Shown here: positions 51,593 to 60,923 of the stretch, piece by piece
How positions within the stretch are numbered: the first letter of the stretch is position 1
Layout: each line of letters opens with the position of its first letter
Assembly: GCF_042159835.1 (NCBI RefSeq)
Contig: NZ_JBBVGT010000002.1
Span: 1,736,001 to 1,800,000, forward strand
Direction: 5' to 3'
Length of the DNA: 64,000 nucleotides
Origin: Albibacterium profundi
GTDB taxonomy: Bacteria; Bacteroidota; Bacteroidia; Sphingobacteriales; Sphingobacteriaceae
Notes under the pieces: generated by a model
Told to the model about the DNA's origin: nothing
Seen by the model: the letters and a program-made list of their open reading frames with translations, nothing else
Databases searched by the model: none
Made by a program: the position numbers and the translations under genes

Positions 51593-52907
51593 GTGCTTCG
51601 GCTACAATAAAGGTGCTTCCTCCAATAAAAACCAAATCTTCTTTATCTGCCACTTTTAATGCGGATTTCACTGCATCACTAACCGAGGCATAAGCTTGTC
51701 CTTGAAGCTGAGTGGCGTCAGCCAGTTCTTCAAGTTCTGTAGCGGGTAATGCTCGTTCCAATCCGGCGCTACAGAAGTAATAATGTGCTTTTTTAGGTAA
51801 GATCGATAAAAGGGCTGACGCATCTTTGTCTTTCATAATTCCTACGACCATATGTAGTCGTTTATATGCGACGTCTTGTATATTGAGTAGTACTTCCTTC
51901 CAACCTGCTTCGTTATGTCCTGTATCGCACACGACGCGAGGTTCCCATTGAAGTGTTTGCCACCTTCCCATCAGGCCTGTAAGGTTTTTGACATGGGCGA
52001 GAGCATACTGGACATGGTCGTTTGTAATTCGGTACCCCTGTTTATGTAATTGTTTAACTGCCGAGAGGACCGATAGGATGTTTTTTTTCTGATAGGTGCC
52101 AGAAAGGTCCAGTTTAATATCCATTGCAACATCGGTTGAATTAGTTTGAATACCGTCCGCACCGGAAGTTGGCTGACTCTCAGCTTGTAAGAATAGATGT
52201 TCTTCTTCTCTCTCTTTAACGTGAACCTGCCATTCGTCTTCAGCAAAGAAAACTTTACTATTTGTATGGGCAGCTGTTTCAAGAAATACTTGTGTTGTGC
52301 CAATGGTCTTTTCTCCGATAATGACAGGTACGTTAGGCTTAATAATACCTGCTTTTTCTTTGGCGATTGCCGTTAGGTTATCACCTAACATGTGGACGTG
52401 ATCCAGACTAATGTTGGTGATAATGGATAGGATAGGGGTAATGACATTCGTTGAATCTAATCGGCCCCCTAGGCCGGTCTCGATAATAGCTATGTCGACT
52501 TTCTGTTCTGAGAAGTGATGAAAGGCCATGGCAACAGTCACTTCGAAAAAGGAGGGTTTTAGACTTTCAATTTGTTCCTTCTGCCTCGCCACAAAATCGA
52601 CAACCTCCTGCTCGGAGATCATGTTACCGTTAATACGAATTCGTTCTCGAAAGTCTAAAAGATGAGGTGAGGTGTACAAGCCTGTCTTGTAGCCTGCATG
52701 CTGAAGAATTGCTGCAAGCATGTGCGAGGTTGAACCTTTACCATTCGTGCCGGCGATATGAACCGATTGGAAGTTGTCCTGCGGATTTCCTAAAGCTGCA
52801 CACAATTTTTTTGTGTTGGAAAGATCTTTTTTAATGGCAGCATCGCCGATTCTACTAAACAGCGGAAGTCTGTTATAGAGATAAGTCAGAGTCTCTTCGT
52901 ATTGCAT
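51573..52907 (-). CDS. folC: Bifunctional folylpolyglutamate/dihydrofolate synthase
   Basis: 444 residues of the Mur-ligase superfamily. The P-loop GTNGKGST is at 53-60 (HIAGTNGKGSTSHMLAA), ETGLGGRLDSTN binds Mg/ATP, and CDTGHNEAGW is the C-terminal domain signature (cf. DGAHN). It adds glutamate to dihydropteroate and to folates. It is the last gene of the minus-strand operon that starts at the TPR gene, 12 bases after the TonB-like gene; such linkage is seen in other Bacteroidota and probably reflects operon tail addition, with no known mechanistic link. Confidence 0.94.
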   Translation of the reverse strand: MQYEETLTYLYNRLPLFSRIGDAAIKKDLSNTKKLCAALGNPQDNFQSVHIAGTNGKGSTSHMLAAILQHAGYKTGLYTSPHLLDFRERIRINGNMISEQEVVDFVARQKEQIESLKPSFFEVTVAMAFHHFSEQKVDIAIIETGLGGRLDSTNVITPILSIITNISLDHVHMLGDNLTAIAKEKAGIIKPNVPVIIGEKTIGTTQVFLETAAHTNSKVFFAEDEWQVHVKEREEEHLFLQAESQPTSGADGIQTNSTDVAMDIKLDLSGTYQKKNILSVLSAVKQLHKQGYRITNDHVQYALAHVKNLTGLMGRWQTLQWEPRVVCDTGHNEAGWKEVLLNIQDVAYKRLHMVVGIMKDKDASALLSILPKKAHYYFCSAGLERALPATELEELADATQLQGQAYASVSDAVKSALKVADKEDLVFIGGSTFIVAEALSLLLQ

Positions 52908-52919
52908 TGTGCACTGTAG

Positions 52920-53738
52920 CTATTTTAGCTTGAAGTTGAATACGATAACTCCCGTCTGTATAGGTGGCGCATTTTCAAGACGGTTTAATTGCGCTCCCAA
53001 AGCGGCACGTTCACATTTTTCGTAAAGAGCGTTGTTAGATATCGTTGTTCCACGAACACCTGCCCGTGCAGAGACGATGTTTCCGTTACGGTCTACTCGC
53101 ACTTCGACTGCGATTTTCCCCGACTGCTGACCATTATCTTCGATCTGCGGAGCACGCACAAAGCGCCTGTTTTCTAAGCTTAAAGCAGCATCTCCAAAAC
53201 CAGAACCCCCTTCGCCGTAATCAGCAGCTAAGGGATCCCCTTGTTTACTACCCTGATTTCCCGGTGTATCACCGGTACCATCTCCTGTTCCAGACGCATT
53301 GTTCTTTTTACCTGTGTATAATGCGTTTGGGTTAACCGTTGGCTTGCTTTCCTCTTTTTCAGGTGTGGCAACTGGAGTGGTATTCGGTTTGTTTTCGCTT
53401 GTCACGACGGCCGGAGCGTCTTCCATATCTTGAGTGACGATAGCCTTGTCGCTCGTCTCTTGTGATGCGACAGGCTCCGGTGTTGCGTTGGGAACTACGC
53501 GGTCAGGTTGAGTTGCATTTGCGTCAGGATCCATCGATGGCTCGTCGATGCTCATATAGTCATCGCCCATACCGACAGGAGATGTACCGTAATTTACTAC
53601 AATTCCTCCGGTTCCAAATTGCGGCATAGGGTTACCAAGAATAATGAAGTAGCTGATGATAAATAAAGCTACCATAATCCCTGCTGAAATCCCGATTGCT
53701 TTTGGGTAATAATTATCCTCTTGCTGGTGAAAACTCAT
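52920..53738 (-). CDS. TonB-like energy transducer (C-terminal TonB/AgmX domain)
   Basis: 272 residues. One membrane anchor (about 14-34), a long acidic Pro/Thr/Asn-rich periplasmic linker (about 60-180), and a C-terminal domain of about 75 residues (KIAVEVRVDRNGNIVSARAGV, then VIVFNFKLK) of the TonB/AgmX type. It should couple the ExbB/ExbD motor to an outer-membrane partner; the nearby barrel and TPR proteins are candidates. The linker lacks the Glu-Pro/Lys-Pro repeats of E. coli TonB. It is 12 bases after exbD and 12 before folC. Confidence 0.88.
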   Translation of the reverse strand: MSFHQQEDNYYPKAIGISAGIMVALFIISYFIILGNPMPQFGTGGIVVNYGTSPVGMGDDYMSIDEPSMDPDANATQPDRVVPNATPEPVASQETSDKAIVTQDMEDAPAVVTSENKPNTTPVATPEKEESKPTVNPNALYTGKKNNASGTGDGTGDTPGNQGSKQGDPLAADYGEGGSGFGDAALSLENRRFVRAPQIEDNGQQSGKIAVEVRVDRNGNIVSARAGVRGTTISNNALYEKCERAALGAQLNRLENAPPIQTGVIVFNFKLK

Positions 53739-53750
53739 GTTTATGACTCC

Positions 53751-54158
53751 TTATCTTGGTTTCGGCTCAGTAGCCAATACCAATTTAATCCGTAATTGAT
53801 TGGCTGCGTCCATTACTTCAATCACATCTCTTATAGACACACTACGATCAACATAAAGCATGACCGTCAGTTCTTCGCCCGGTTGAACATAAGCCTGCAA
53901 AGCAGGTAATAGGTTGTCAACGGGTACAGGCTCTTTTTCTATAAAATATTCTAAGTTCTCAGTGATCGACACGGTAATCGTTTTCTTGGCCACCGATTGC
54001 TCTCCAGAACTAGACCTTGGTAATAAAAGCTTTACCACCTGCGGGTTGGATACAGCCGAAGCCAAAAGAAAGAATAGCATCAGAAAGAACATGATATCGT
54101 TCAATGCTGCTGTATGTACCTCTGCTTTTGGCTTTTCCCTTCTTCGTTTAATATTCAT
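53751..54158 (-). CDS. exbD: Biopolymer transport protein ExbD/TolR
   Basis: 135 residues: a basic cytoplasmic start, a single helix (about 20-37) carrying the proton-conducting Asp21 in LNDIMFFLMLFF, and a periplasmic ExbD/TolR domain ending VLATEPKPR. It forms the rotor-like core of the proton-driven motor with ExbB. It is third from the end of the operon, 43 bases after the ExbB gene. Confidence 0.93.
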   Translation of the reverse strand: MNIKRRREKPKAEVHTAALNDIMFFLMLFFLLASAVSNPQVVKLLLPRSSSGEQSVAKKTITVSITENLEYFIEKEPVPVDNLLPALQAYVQPGEELTVMLYVDRSVSIRDVIEVMDAANQLRIKLVLATEPKPR

Positions 54159-54201
54159 TTACCTGTGTTATAACAAAGTTACTAAATTCTAAATAAATTG
54201 A

Positions 54202-54897
54202 CTAGGATACCGGCTCGTCGAGTAAATCGATAAATTCGATCGCATCTGTTTCCATGCGGAGGATGATGCGTTCAACCATTTCATTTAGTATATGGTAACC
54301 AATGTAGGCAATAATACCGATGATAAGGCCGGTAGCTGATGATACCATTTTTACATAAAGACCACCAGATACAGTACCGATGTCAATAACACCCGCAAGT
54401 TCAACTTCGTGGAAGATGGCAATAACACCGATAATAGTTCCGACGAATCCCATCATGGGAGCGATACCAGCAATAATACCTAGAATATTGATGTTCTTTT
54501 CGAGTTTTGCAACTTCGAGTTTACCAACATTTTCTATAGCTCCTTCAATTTCTTTGATCGGTCTGCCAATCCTTAAGAGGCCTTTCTGTAGCATGCGACC
54601 GAGAGGGCCGTTGTTATTTCTACAAATGGCTAAAGCCGATTCCAGTTTTCCAGAAAGTATGCTTTGTTTTACCTGTCCCATTAAGTTTTTCTCAAAGCGA
54701 TTTGCTTTGCGTATAGTCAGGTATCTTTCAATGAAGATAACTAAACCTATCAGTAGTAAAAGAGCCAAGGGTAACATAACCCAGCCTCCTTTAATTAGAA
54801 GGTCAATAAAACGCAGTTTCTCTGGTTCTTGAACAATTTGTTCTGCCGCCGTCATCATCGTATCCAATGGTTGAGTGCTGTCAATTTGTAATAGCAT
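54202..54897 (-). CDS. exbB: MotA/TolQ/ExbB proton channel protein
   Basis: 231 residues with three membrane helices (about 32-52, 140-160, 180-200), the MotA/TolQ/ExbB plan. The GIIAGIAPMMGFVGTIIGVI stretch contains the conserved Pro/Gly pore region, and VSSATGLIIGIIAYIGYHIL the third helix with the conserved Thr. It forms the stator around ExbD. The gene sits between HU-SPOR and exbD, 15 bases after the former. Confidence 0.93.
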   Translation of the reverse strand: MLLQIDSTQPLDTMMTAAEQIVQEPEKLRFIDLLIKGGWVMLPLALLLLIGLVIFIERYLTIRKANRFEKNLMGQVKQSILSGKLESALAICRNNNGPLGRMLQKGLLRIGRPIKEIEGAIENVGKLEVAKLEKNINILGIIAGIAPMMGFVGTIIGVIAIFHEVELAGVIDIGTVSGGLYVKMVSSATGLIIGIIAYIGYHILNEMVERIILRMETDAIEFIDLLDEPVS

Positions 54898-54912
54898 AGG
54901 TATTATTATTCT

Positions 54913-55995
54913 TTAGTTTTGATTATTTGTAGTGTGATTTTTGTTTTCCCATAGCCAAGCCTCGCTTGTCAGTTCATCTCTGACCCGTGCAAGTGACTCA
55001 GATGCTTCTGCTGATGTGTTAAAAGAAGCATAGCTTATCTTGTTCATGTTGCCGGCTCTATTATTTTGCAATATATAAACATTATAGCCTTTTGCATTTG
55101 TTTTTTCAACAAATTCTTTCGCTTCAGCCATTGTTTCGAATGCGGCTATGATGAGTTCGTACTTTTTCGTTGGTTTTCGGACGATCGCGTTTGTTTCGTC
55201 TACCGAAATATCAGTAGAGGGTGTGCTTAAACTATCCGTATTTCGCTCAGTATTTTCATTGATCTCAGTTGTGGAAGCAACTGAGTCTGTAGGGATTTCT
55301 TGCGATCGATTTTCTTTAGTATCGTTTCTGCTAGTTACAACTTGGTTGACCTGACTTTGCATTGGTTTAAGAAACCAAATACCGGCGATGATGATAGCCA
55401 AAGCAACACCGATGACTGGCCATAACCACCGTTTCGAGTCGCCTTCGCGTGTCAAATCGTCCAGTTCCTCGTGTATTCCAGGTTCGACTGTGCTTTCCAC
55501 CGAACTGTATTCGGGTTGGTCCGCTACTTTTTCTTTGTCCGGTGAAGCCGCAGCTTCGTCTCGAACGTCTTGTTTTTCCGGTGTTGGAAGTATTTCTGCT
55601 TCAGCAACGGGATCATATAAATCAAATTGCGAACTGTCAACTTCAGTCACGATGCGGAGCTCTCCTTCTAAACTGACCGAGCAGGTCCCTAGTCCTTCAA
55701 TATAAACTTCCTCATTCTCCGTACGACAGGCTTCTAATTTAGAAAGCATATCTGACGAGATTTTTCGTGCGTCAACTAGCGAGAGGTCGTAATTTCCTGC
55801 TATGAATTCGGTTAGCTTATCAGTATCAAACTCTTGTGTGTTAAAAAAGAGCGCTTCAGAAGGTGGAATAAATAACTGTTTAACTTCGTCAAAATAGGCA
55901 GGGACATACTCATTCCTGAACATACCTAGTCCTGGCAAATAAAATGTTTCATTATTTGCTAGTCCTTTATTTATAACTGAACCTATATTGACCAT
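54913..55995 (-). CDS. HU-like domain / transmembrane / SPOR domain protein
   Basis: 360 residues in three parts. The N-terminal 125 residues form two HU-like repeats of the CCDC81-type (NIGSVINKGLANNETFYLPGLGMF; then LVDARKISSDMLSKLEA and VYIEGLGTCSV). A single helix (about 189-209) crosses the inner membrane. The periplasmic end is a SPOR domain (about 278-355, YELIIAAFETMAEAKEF), which in known members binds denuded peptidoglycan at division sites. The layout suggests a link from a cytoplasmic HU-like module to septal peptidoglycan. It belongs to the ExbB operon. Confidence 0.85.
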   Translation of the reverse strand: MVNIGSVINKGLANNETFYLPGLGMFRNEYVPAYFDEVKQLFIPPSEALFFNTQEFDTDKLTEFIAGNYDLSLVDARKISSDMLSKLEACRTENEEVYIEGLGTCSVSLEGELRIVTEVDSSQFDLYDPVAEAEILPTPEKQDVRDEAAASPDKEKVADQPEYSSVESTVEPGIHEELDDLTREGDSKRWLWPVIGVALAIIIAGIWFLKPMQSQVNQVVTSRNDTKENRSQEIPTDSVASTTEINENTERNTDSLSTPSTDISVDETNAIVRKPTKKYELIIAAFETMAEAKEFVEKTNAKGYNVYILQNNRAGNMNKISYASFNTSAEASESLARVRDELTSEAWLWENKNHTTNNQN

Positions 55996-56018
55996 TTCCG
56001 CGCCGCAAAGTTATTTAT

Positions 56019-57731
56019 TTAAAATGAATAATTTAGACCACCGATAACATTGAAGCCGAGACGAGGATAATAAAGGTATTCTTGGTAGGTGTCATTCAAT
56101 AGGTTGTTAGCCTGTACAAAGATACCGAACTGATTTGTGATCCGATATTCAGCTCCTGCATTGATATTGACAAAGGCAGGCATTTTGCGGACACTATAAG
56201 GTATTTCACCTGCATAATCAATTAGTGGGTCAAGATACCTTGCCGATGTTTCTCCATTAAAGAATACCTCGCCAGTTAAGAATACCTTTTGACTGATATT
56301 GATCCGAGCGTCTGAGGAGATCCGCACGGCTGGCATGAACCAAGCTTCTTCTTCAGTTGATAGCTTATACTCACTAAGATTTATTTTTCCTCCAATGTTT
56401 ACAGTTTGAGATACGCGCACATTGATTTCGCCTTCAAAACCCGATATGCTTGTCGCTTCGTCGATTCCCTGATCGTAGATCACGTCAAAACGAGTCGGGT
56501 CTGATGTATTGTTAACAAACAAGGGCATATCCTCAATTTTACGATAGAAGAATTTGGCTTTATAGCCAAAAGTCGCTCCTAAATTACCTTTTACTCCTGC
56601 GAAGATATGAAGACGATCTACCATGTTATTGATGTTTATATTTTCGTTTAAGAAAGGGTTGTCTTGGGCAAGAGTACGTAGAGATGTTTTTGTAACATCA
56701 CCTTTGACGCCACCGAAAATGCTAGCGAACTGAGGTACAACGTCTAACTCGAAATCTGCAAAAGGGAAAAGGTTGGTACGACTTGTATCATTGCTTTCTG
56801 CAACGAAATTGGCTCCAAGCGTAAGTTTGTAATTGTCACCTTGAAAACGGATATAGGGATTTAATCGGACAATGTTATTCTGTTGACTATAATCAGTAGC
56901 TTTCACAGTTGTTAAATCTGCAGACACATTCGCGCCCAAATTAAACGCTTGAATCGTCTTATTTAAATAGCCACTAATCGCAAAAGAATTTTCTTTTGCA
57001 TTGAACGCGTCACTGAACAGATAAGCGTCGGCCTTTAATGAATAACTCACGTCGTCATCTTGTGGATCATAATTTTTCAATAACTCACCAGACAGATAAA
57101 AATCGCTGAAGGTTTGATTCTCGGGTGTAACTGCCTCCGCGTAGGTTTCTGGTATGTAGCCGTAAAAGGCAGTTCCGAACCGATTGTATCCCACTTCTCC
57201 CTTTAAGGTAAAAGCGTCCATGATCCGCTTGCCAAAAACACCGATGTTTTGTTCGGAAAACTTTTGGCCTTCCAGATCTCCTTTTTGCCCTAAATGTTTG
57301 GCGTAAAAGCCTGCTTGATAAATGTCTGCCGTACCGGTATTGACATAAACTTCTCCCAAAATAGTATTGAAGTTTCCTATACCCAGTTTTGCATAGTTAT
57401 TAGTCATGATATCAGGGCGACCTGATTGTAACTCCTGAATAGTCAATTGTCCCATTCCTGATGGGAAGTTTAAGCGTTTGTCTACGATGTTGTAGTTCAA
57501 AGACGGTTGAAAGGTCCGCGTATCGCTCAAACTTGGACTCCTTCTGATTTTGACGGCATCGGCTAGAATGGGACGGTAATCGCGTATAACCTCAACCTCT
57601 TCAATTGTGGTAGCTTGCTGCGTATTACTATCAGGCGTCTTGGTGGTGTCTACCTGAGCAAAAGTGTTGATCGATAAGACACTAAATCCTATTATAAATG
57701 TATATTTTAACATTGAACTCTTCAATATCAT
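56019..57731 (-). CDS. TonB-receptor-like outer membrane barrel lacking a classical plug
   Basis: 570 residues with a signal peptide (MLKYTFIIGFSVLSINTFAQ if the second Met at 57713 is used). After a TTIEEVEVIRDYRPILADA segment that may act as a TonB-box-like tail, the rest is beta-barrel, with alternating strands and a C-terminal YSF. No complete plug domain is seen and the chain is shorter than typical receptors (700-1000). It ends with barrel motifs such as AEYRITNQFGIFVQANNLLND. It follows the TPR gene by 3 bases. The start at 57731 is kept because it is the first ATG after the upstream stop, but 57713 gives an equally good signal peptide. Confidence 0.83.
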   Translation of the reverse strand: MILKSSMLKYTFIIGFSVLSINTFAQVDTTKTPDSNTQQATTIEEVEVIRDYRPILADAVKIRRSPSLSDTRTFQPSLNYNIVDKRLNFPSGMGQLTIQELQSGRPDIMTNNYAKLGIGNFNTILGEVYVNTGTADIYQAGFYAKHLGQKGDLEGQKFSEQNIGVFGKRIMDAFTLKGEVGYNRFGTAFYGYIPETYAEAVTPENQTFSDFYLSGELLKNYDPQDDDVSYSLKADAYLFSDAFNAKENSFAISGYLNKTIQAFNLGANVSADLTTVKATDYSQQNNIVRLNPYIRFQGDNYKLTLGANFVAESNDTSRTNLFPFADFELDVVPQFASIFGGVKGDVTKTSLRTLAQDNPFLNENININNMVDRLHIFAGVKGNLGATFGYKAKFFYRKIEDMPLFVNNTSDPTRFDVIYDQGIDEATSISGFEGEINVRVSQTVNIGGKINLSEYKLSTEEEAWFMPAVRISSDARINISQKVFLTGEVFFNGETSARYLDPLIDYAGEIPYSVRKMPAFVNINAGAEYRITNQFGIFVQANNLLNDTYQEYLYYPRLGFNVIGGLNYSF

Positions 57732-57734
57732 GGC

Positions 57735-60700
57735 TTATTCTTTGTTATTAAGTTTGTCTAAACGTTCGGTAGCCTCGGGGATGATATCATCCTCTTTGTT
57801 CTCATAATTTTCAATAATACTTTCCAAGGTACTTTTCGCTTGGAATTCATCTTTAAGTGCAATATAAGTGTCGGCTAAAAGAATAAAGCTCTTTGCAACC
57901 CAATAATCATGTGAAGGCATATTCTTGATCAGATCAAAGGCGGTTTCCTGTGCAGCCTTGATTCCTTTTTCCTCAAATTGAAGTCGCCCGTAATTATATT
58001 TCGCTTCCGCTCCGACTACAGTTTGACTGTTTTCCGCTGCAAGTCCGAACTCTTTTTTAGCAGCAGCTTTGTCTTCTTTCGCTAAATATGCTTTTCCGGA
58101 ATAAAGATGTGCTCTGGCGATATCTTCTTCAGATGACTTCTCATACCCTTTTACAAAATCGGCATACTTTAACGTTTCATCCATATCTCCCATCATAAAA
58201 TAGGATTTCATAAGGTTGTTGACGGCATAGCCATAATTGGCTTTATAATCAGCTGTTAATTCCAGTTTTTTCAGTGGTGCAATTGCTTCATTGTACTGCC
58301 CTAGGTCTAGATGTAATTGAGATACACTAAGAAGCGTCCGCTCGGTATAAGGACTGGTCCAGTCGTTTAGGATAATGTTGTAATCGTGTAAGGCTTCTTT
58401 CGGTTTTCCCGTTTTCCATAGGCTTTCCGCACGGATAAAACGAGCGTATTTTTCTTGTATTGGTTTAGGGAATTTATCAAAATAAGCATTAATTGCCTCT
58501 ACTGCTGCTTGATAATCGCCACGAGCAAACAAACCGTTTGCGGCTTGGAAAGTGATATTATCCTGTTCAGCAGTTGAAAGGTTTCCAATGTTCGTCGTCT
58601 GTGCATAAGCAAGATATCCTTGTGCATCACCTTGGTCAATGTAAATGTTCTGAATCGTTTTCAAAGCCAACTTCGCTTCGTCTGTGGTCGAGTAGTCTTC
58701 AACTACTCGCTGGAAGGTCTGAATTGCGGCATCATTCTCTTGTTTATTATATTGAACTAAACCGATGGTAACCAAGGCTCTTGGTACATAGCTACTTCTT
58801 GGATATTGTTCTATCATCTCTTGCAGTCCGGTAATTGCCGTGTCATAATCCCCTTGTAAGAAGTAAGAATACGGAATTTCGAAAGCAGCATCATCCGAAT
58901 AATTAGAGTTAGGGAATTGCTTTTGAAGGTCGATTAGCGTTGCAATTTTTGTTTCTATATCGCCCTGTAAACCTTGAATAATACCACGCTGATATAATGC
59001 ATAGTCCTCTTGTGACACTTTTGCACTGATCAATTTATTATACTGTGTCATTGCTCGGCCATAGCTTCTCAAAGAGAAATAAGAGTCTCCTAACCGTGCG
59101 ATTGCATCATTGCGAGTATTCTGATCAGAGTCTCCACTTGCCAGGAAACGTTCAAAATAGTTCGCGGCCGTAGAAAACGAAGAATTTCTATAAGCGGCGT
59201 AGGCGAGTGCATAGTTTGCATAATTGTAAACAGATGTATTTTTTGCGGCGGGATAACGTAAGAATCGATCAAAGTTAACAACCGCTTCGCCATATTTGCG
59301 GACCTCATACATGGCTTCTGCTTTCCAATAGGTTGCTAAAGCTTGTATTCTAGGGTCAACAGGAACACTCTCTGATCGCATGAACAAAGAAATTGAATTC
59401 TCAAAGGCTCTTTCATTATAATGTTCGAGACCTCTGAAATAAGTTACCTTTTGATAAGCAGCGTTGGCTTCACGACTTCTATTCGGAATAGTTTCTAAGA
59501 TATCAACGGCTTCGCTATAGTTTTTAGTCGTTAAGAGAATTTCAGCCAGCAATGTCTTTGCCTCATCTGTATTTTCTGATCTTGGATAAGTTTCCAGAAA
59601 GCTCTGTGTTGCCTCTAACGCAGCCTGATGAAATTCGAGTTCATATGAAAGTTTGGCGTAGTTCAGTGCACCTTCCTCTTTAAGTTCCGGATCAAAATCG
59701 AGTTTTGAAGCTCTGAAAAAAGCATTCCTCGCGCTTTGCTTATTGCCCTTTTGGAGAAAAGCATCACCAAGGGTAATCATACCTGCTTGGTAATATGCCT
59801 CTGGTTGATCCATTTTCTCCAATTCGGCGATCGCTTTGTCTATATTTCCATTTGTATAGGCAATGTAACCAATATTATAGGTGTCTTGGTTGCTTTGTGT
59901 TGCGCCTTGATCTGCAGCCTGGTAACGGTCATAATAAATCTTTGAATTTTCCAGATCGCCTTTAGAAAAATATGTCGCACCGATAATGCGAAGCAAGTCG
60001 GTTTCACTCTCCTGTTCTGTTGTTTCCAATATAGGAATAGCATAGGCAAGAACATCATCATAGCGTTTATCCAAATAATACAGTGAAGCGATGTAATACG
60101 GATAGCTGCTTTCAAACTGCTTGGACCCTTTCAGTCTTTCAAATTCTGATAAAGCGGTTTTATATTCACCATCCAAATAAGCTAGATAAGCGTAATAATA
60201 AATGGCCGATTCATTGTAGGGGGAACGCTCATTTTTTAGGCGTTCAAACATCGGTTTTGCTTCTTGGAGTCGATCCTTTTTGAAATAAGAATAGGCAAGT
60301 TTAAATCGATATTCTGAACTTTCAAGACCGCTCAGTGCTCCCGCATCTAGTTTTTCGAACCATTCGATAGCTTTGTCGTAATTCTTTTGTCCGAAATAAG
60401 ATCTCCCCACTTGATAGTAGGCTGCTTTCGTACTTGAGCTGGTAGGATAGTCTTTAATAAATTTTAAAAAAAGGTTTTCTGCATCAATATTGCCAACTTC
60501 CAGAGCACATACCGCTTGATAGAACCGTGCTTTTTCTTTTAGCAAACTAACTTGTGCTTGCTCGTCTTCTTGAATAACCGATCTTATCCGCGTGTTTTCA
60601 ACCTTGTCAAACTGTTTTGATGCGGCTGTATACTTGCCCCGCTCATAGAGCTCCATTCCACTTTTATATGCTTCGTCTATCTCTTGCCAGGCTCCTTGTT

Positions 60701-60764
60701 GCGCATATGCATTGCCGGCAAGTAAGCTAAGAGCAAGACCGATTTGAGTGAATTTTTTAAACAT
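57735..60764 (-). CDS. Large exported tetratricopeptide-repeat protein
   Basis: 1009 residues: a signal peptide (FKKFTQIGLALSLLAGNAYAQ) and a chain of about twenty or more TPR units through nearly all of its length, with repeated A..Y..L/G patterns such as YYQVGRSYFGQKNYDKAIEWFEKL and SYFLQGDYDTAITGLQEMIEQYPRSSYV. TPR arrays build superhelical scaffolds for protein-protein contact. It is probably periplasmic, and is the first gene of the operon leading to a barrel, HU-SPOR, ExbBD and a TonB-like protein. No enzymatic domain is seen. Confidence 0.9.
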   Translation of the reverse strand: MFKKFTQIGLALSLLAGNAYAQQGAWQEIDEAYKSGMELYERGKYTAASKQFDKVENTRIRSVIQEDEQAQVSLLKEKARFYQAVCALEVGNIDAENLFLKFIKDYPTSSSTKAAYYQVGRSYFGQKNYDKAIEWFEKLDAGALSGLESSEYRFKLAYSYFKKDRLQEAKPMFERLKNERSPYNESAIYYYAYLAYLDGEYKTALSEFERLKGSKQFESSYPYYIASLYYLDKRYDDVLAYAIPILETTEQESETDLLRIIGATYFSKGDLENSKIYYDRYQAADQGATQSNQDTYNIGYIAYTNGNIDKAIAELEKMDQPEAYYQAGMITLGDAFLQKGNKQSARNAFFRASKLDFDPELKEEGALNYAKLSYELEFHQAALEATQSFLETYPRSENTDEAKTLLAEILLTTKNYSEAVDILETIPNRSREANAAYQKVTYFRGLEHYNERAFENSISLFMRSESVPVDPRIQALATYWKAEAMYEVRKYGEAVVNFDRFLRYPAAKNTSVYNYANYALAYAAYRNSSFSTAANYFERFLASGDSDQNTRNDAIARLGDSYFSLRSYGRAMTQYNKLISAKVSQEDYALYQRGIIQGLQGDIETKIATLIDLQKQFPNSNYSDDAAFEIPYSYFLQGDYDTAITGLQEMIEQYPRSSYVPRALVTIGLVQYNKQENDAAIQTFQRVVEDYSTTDEAKLALKTIQNIYIDQGDAQGYLAYAQTTNIGNLSTAEQDNITFQAANGLFARGDYQAAVEAINAYFDKFPKPIQEKYARFIRAESLWKTGKPKEALHDYNIILNDWTSPYTERTLLSVSQLHLDLGQYNEAIAPLKKLELTADYKANYGYAVNNLMKSYFMMGDMDETLKYADFVKGYEKSSEEDIARAHLYSGKAYLAKEDKAAAKKEFGLAAENSQTVVGAEAKYNYGRLQFEEKGIKAAQETAFDLIKNMPSHDYWVAKSFILLADTYIALKDEFQAKSTLESIIENYENKEDDIIPEATERLDKLNNKE

Positions 60765-60923
60765 ATTGTCTAATATTCTTTTTGTGCTAAGATAAGATGA
60801 TTATTATTTTTTTAAACATTTATGGCTGAATATAAACACGTCACAATTAAAATAACGTTAATAATTGTTAAAAAATACAATTAGCGATATAATAACTGAT
60901 GAAACATGGATGAACCTGAGCTT

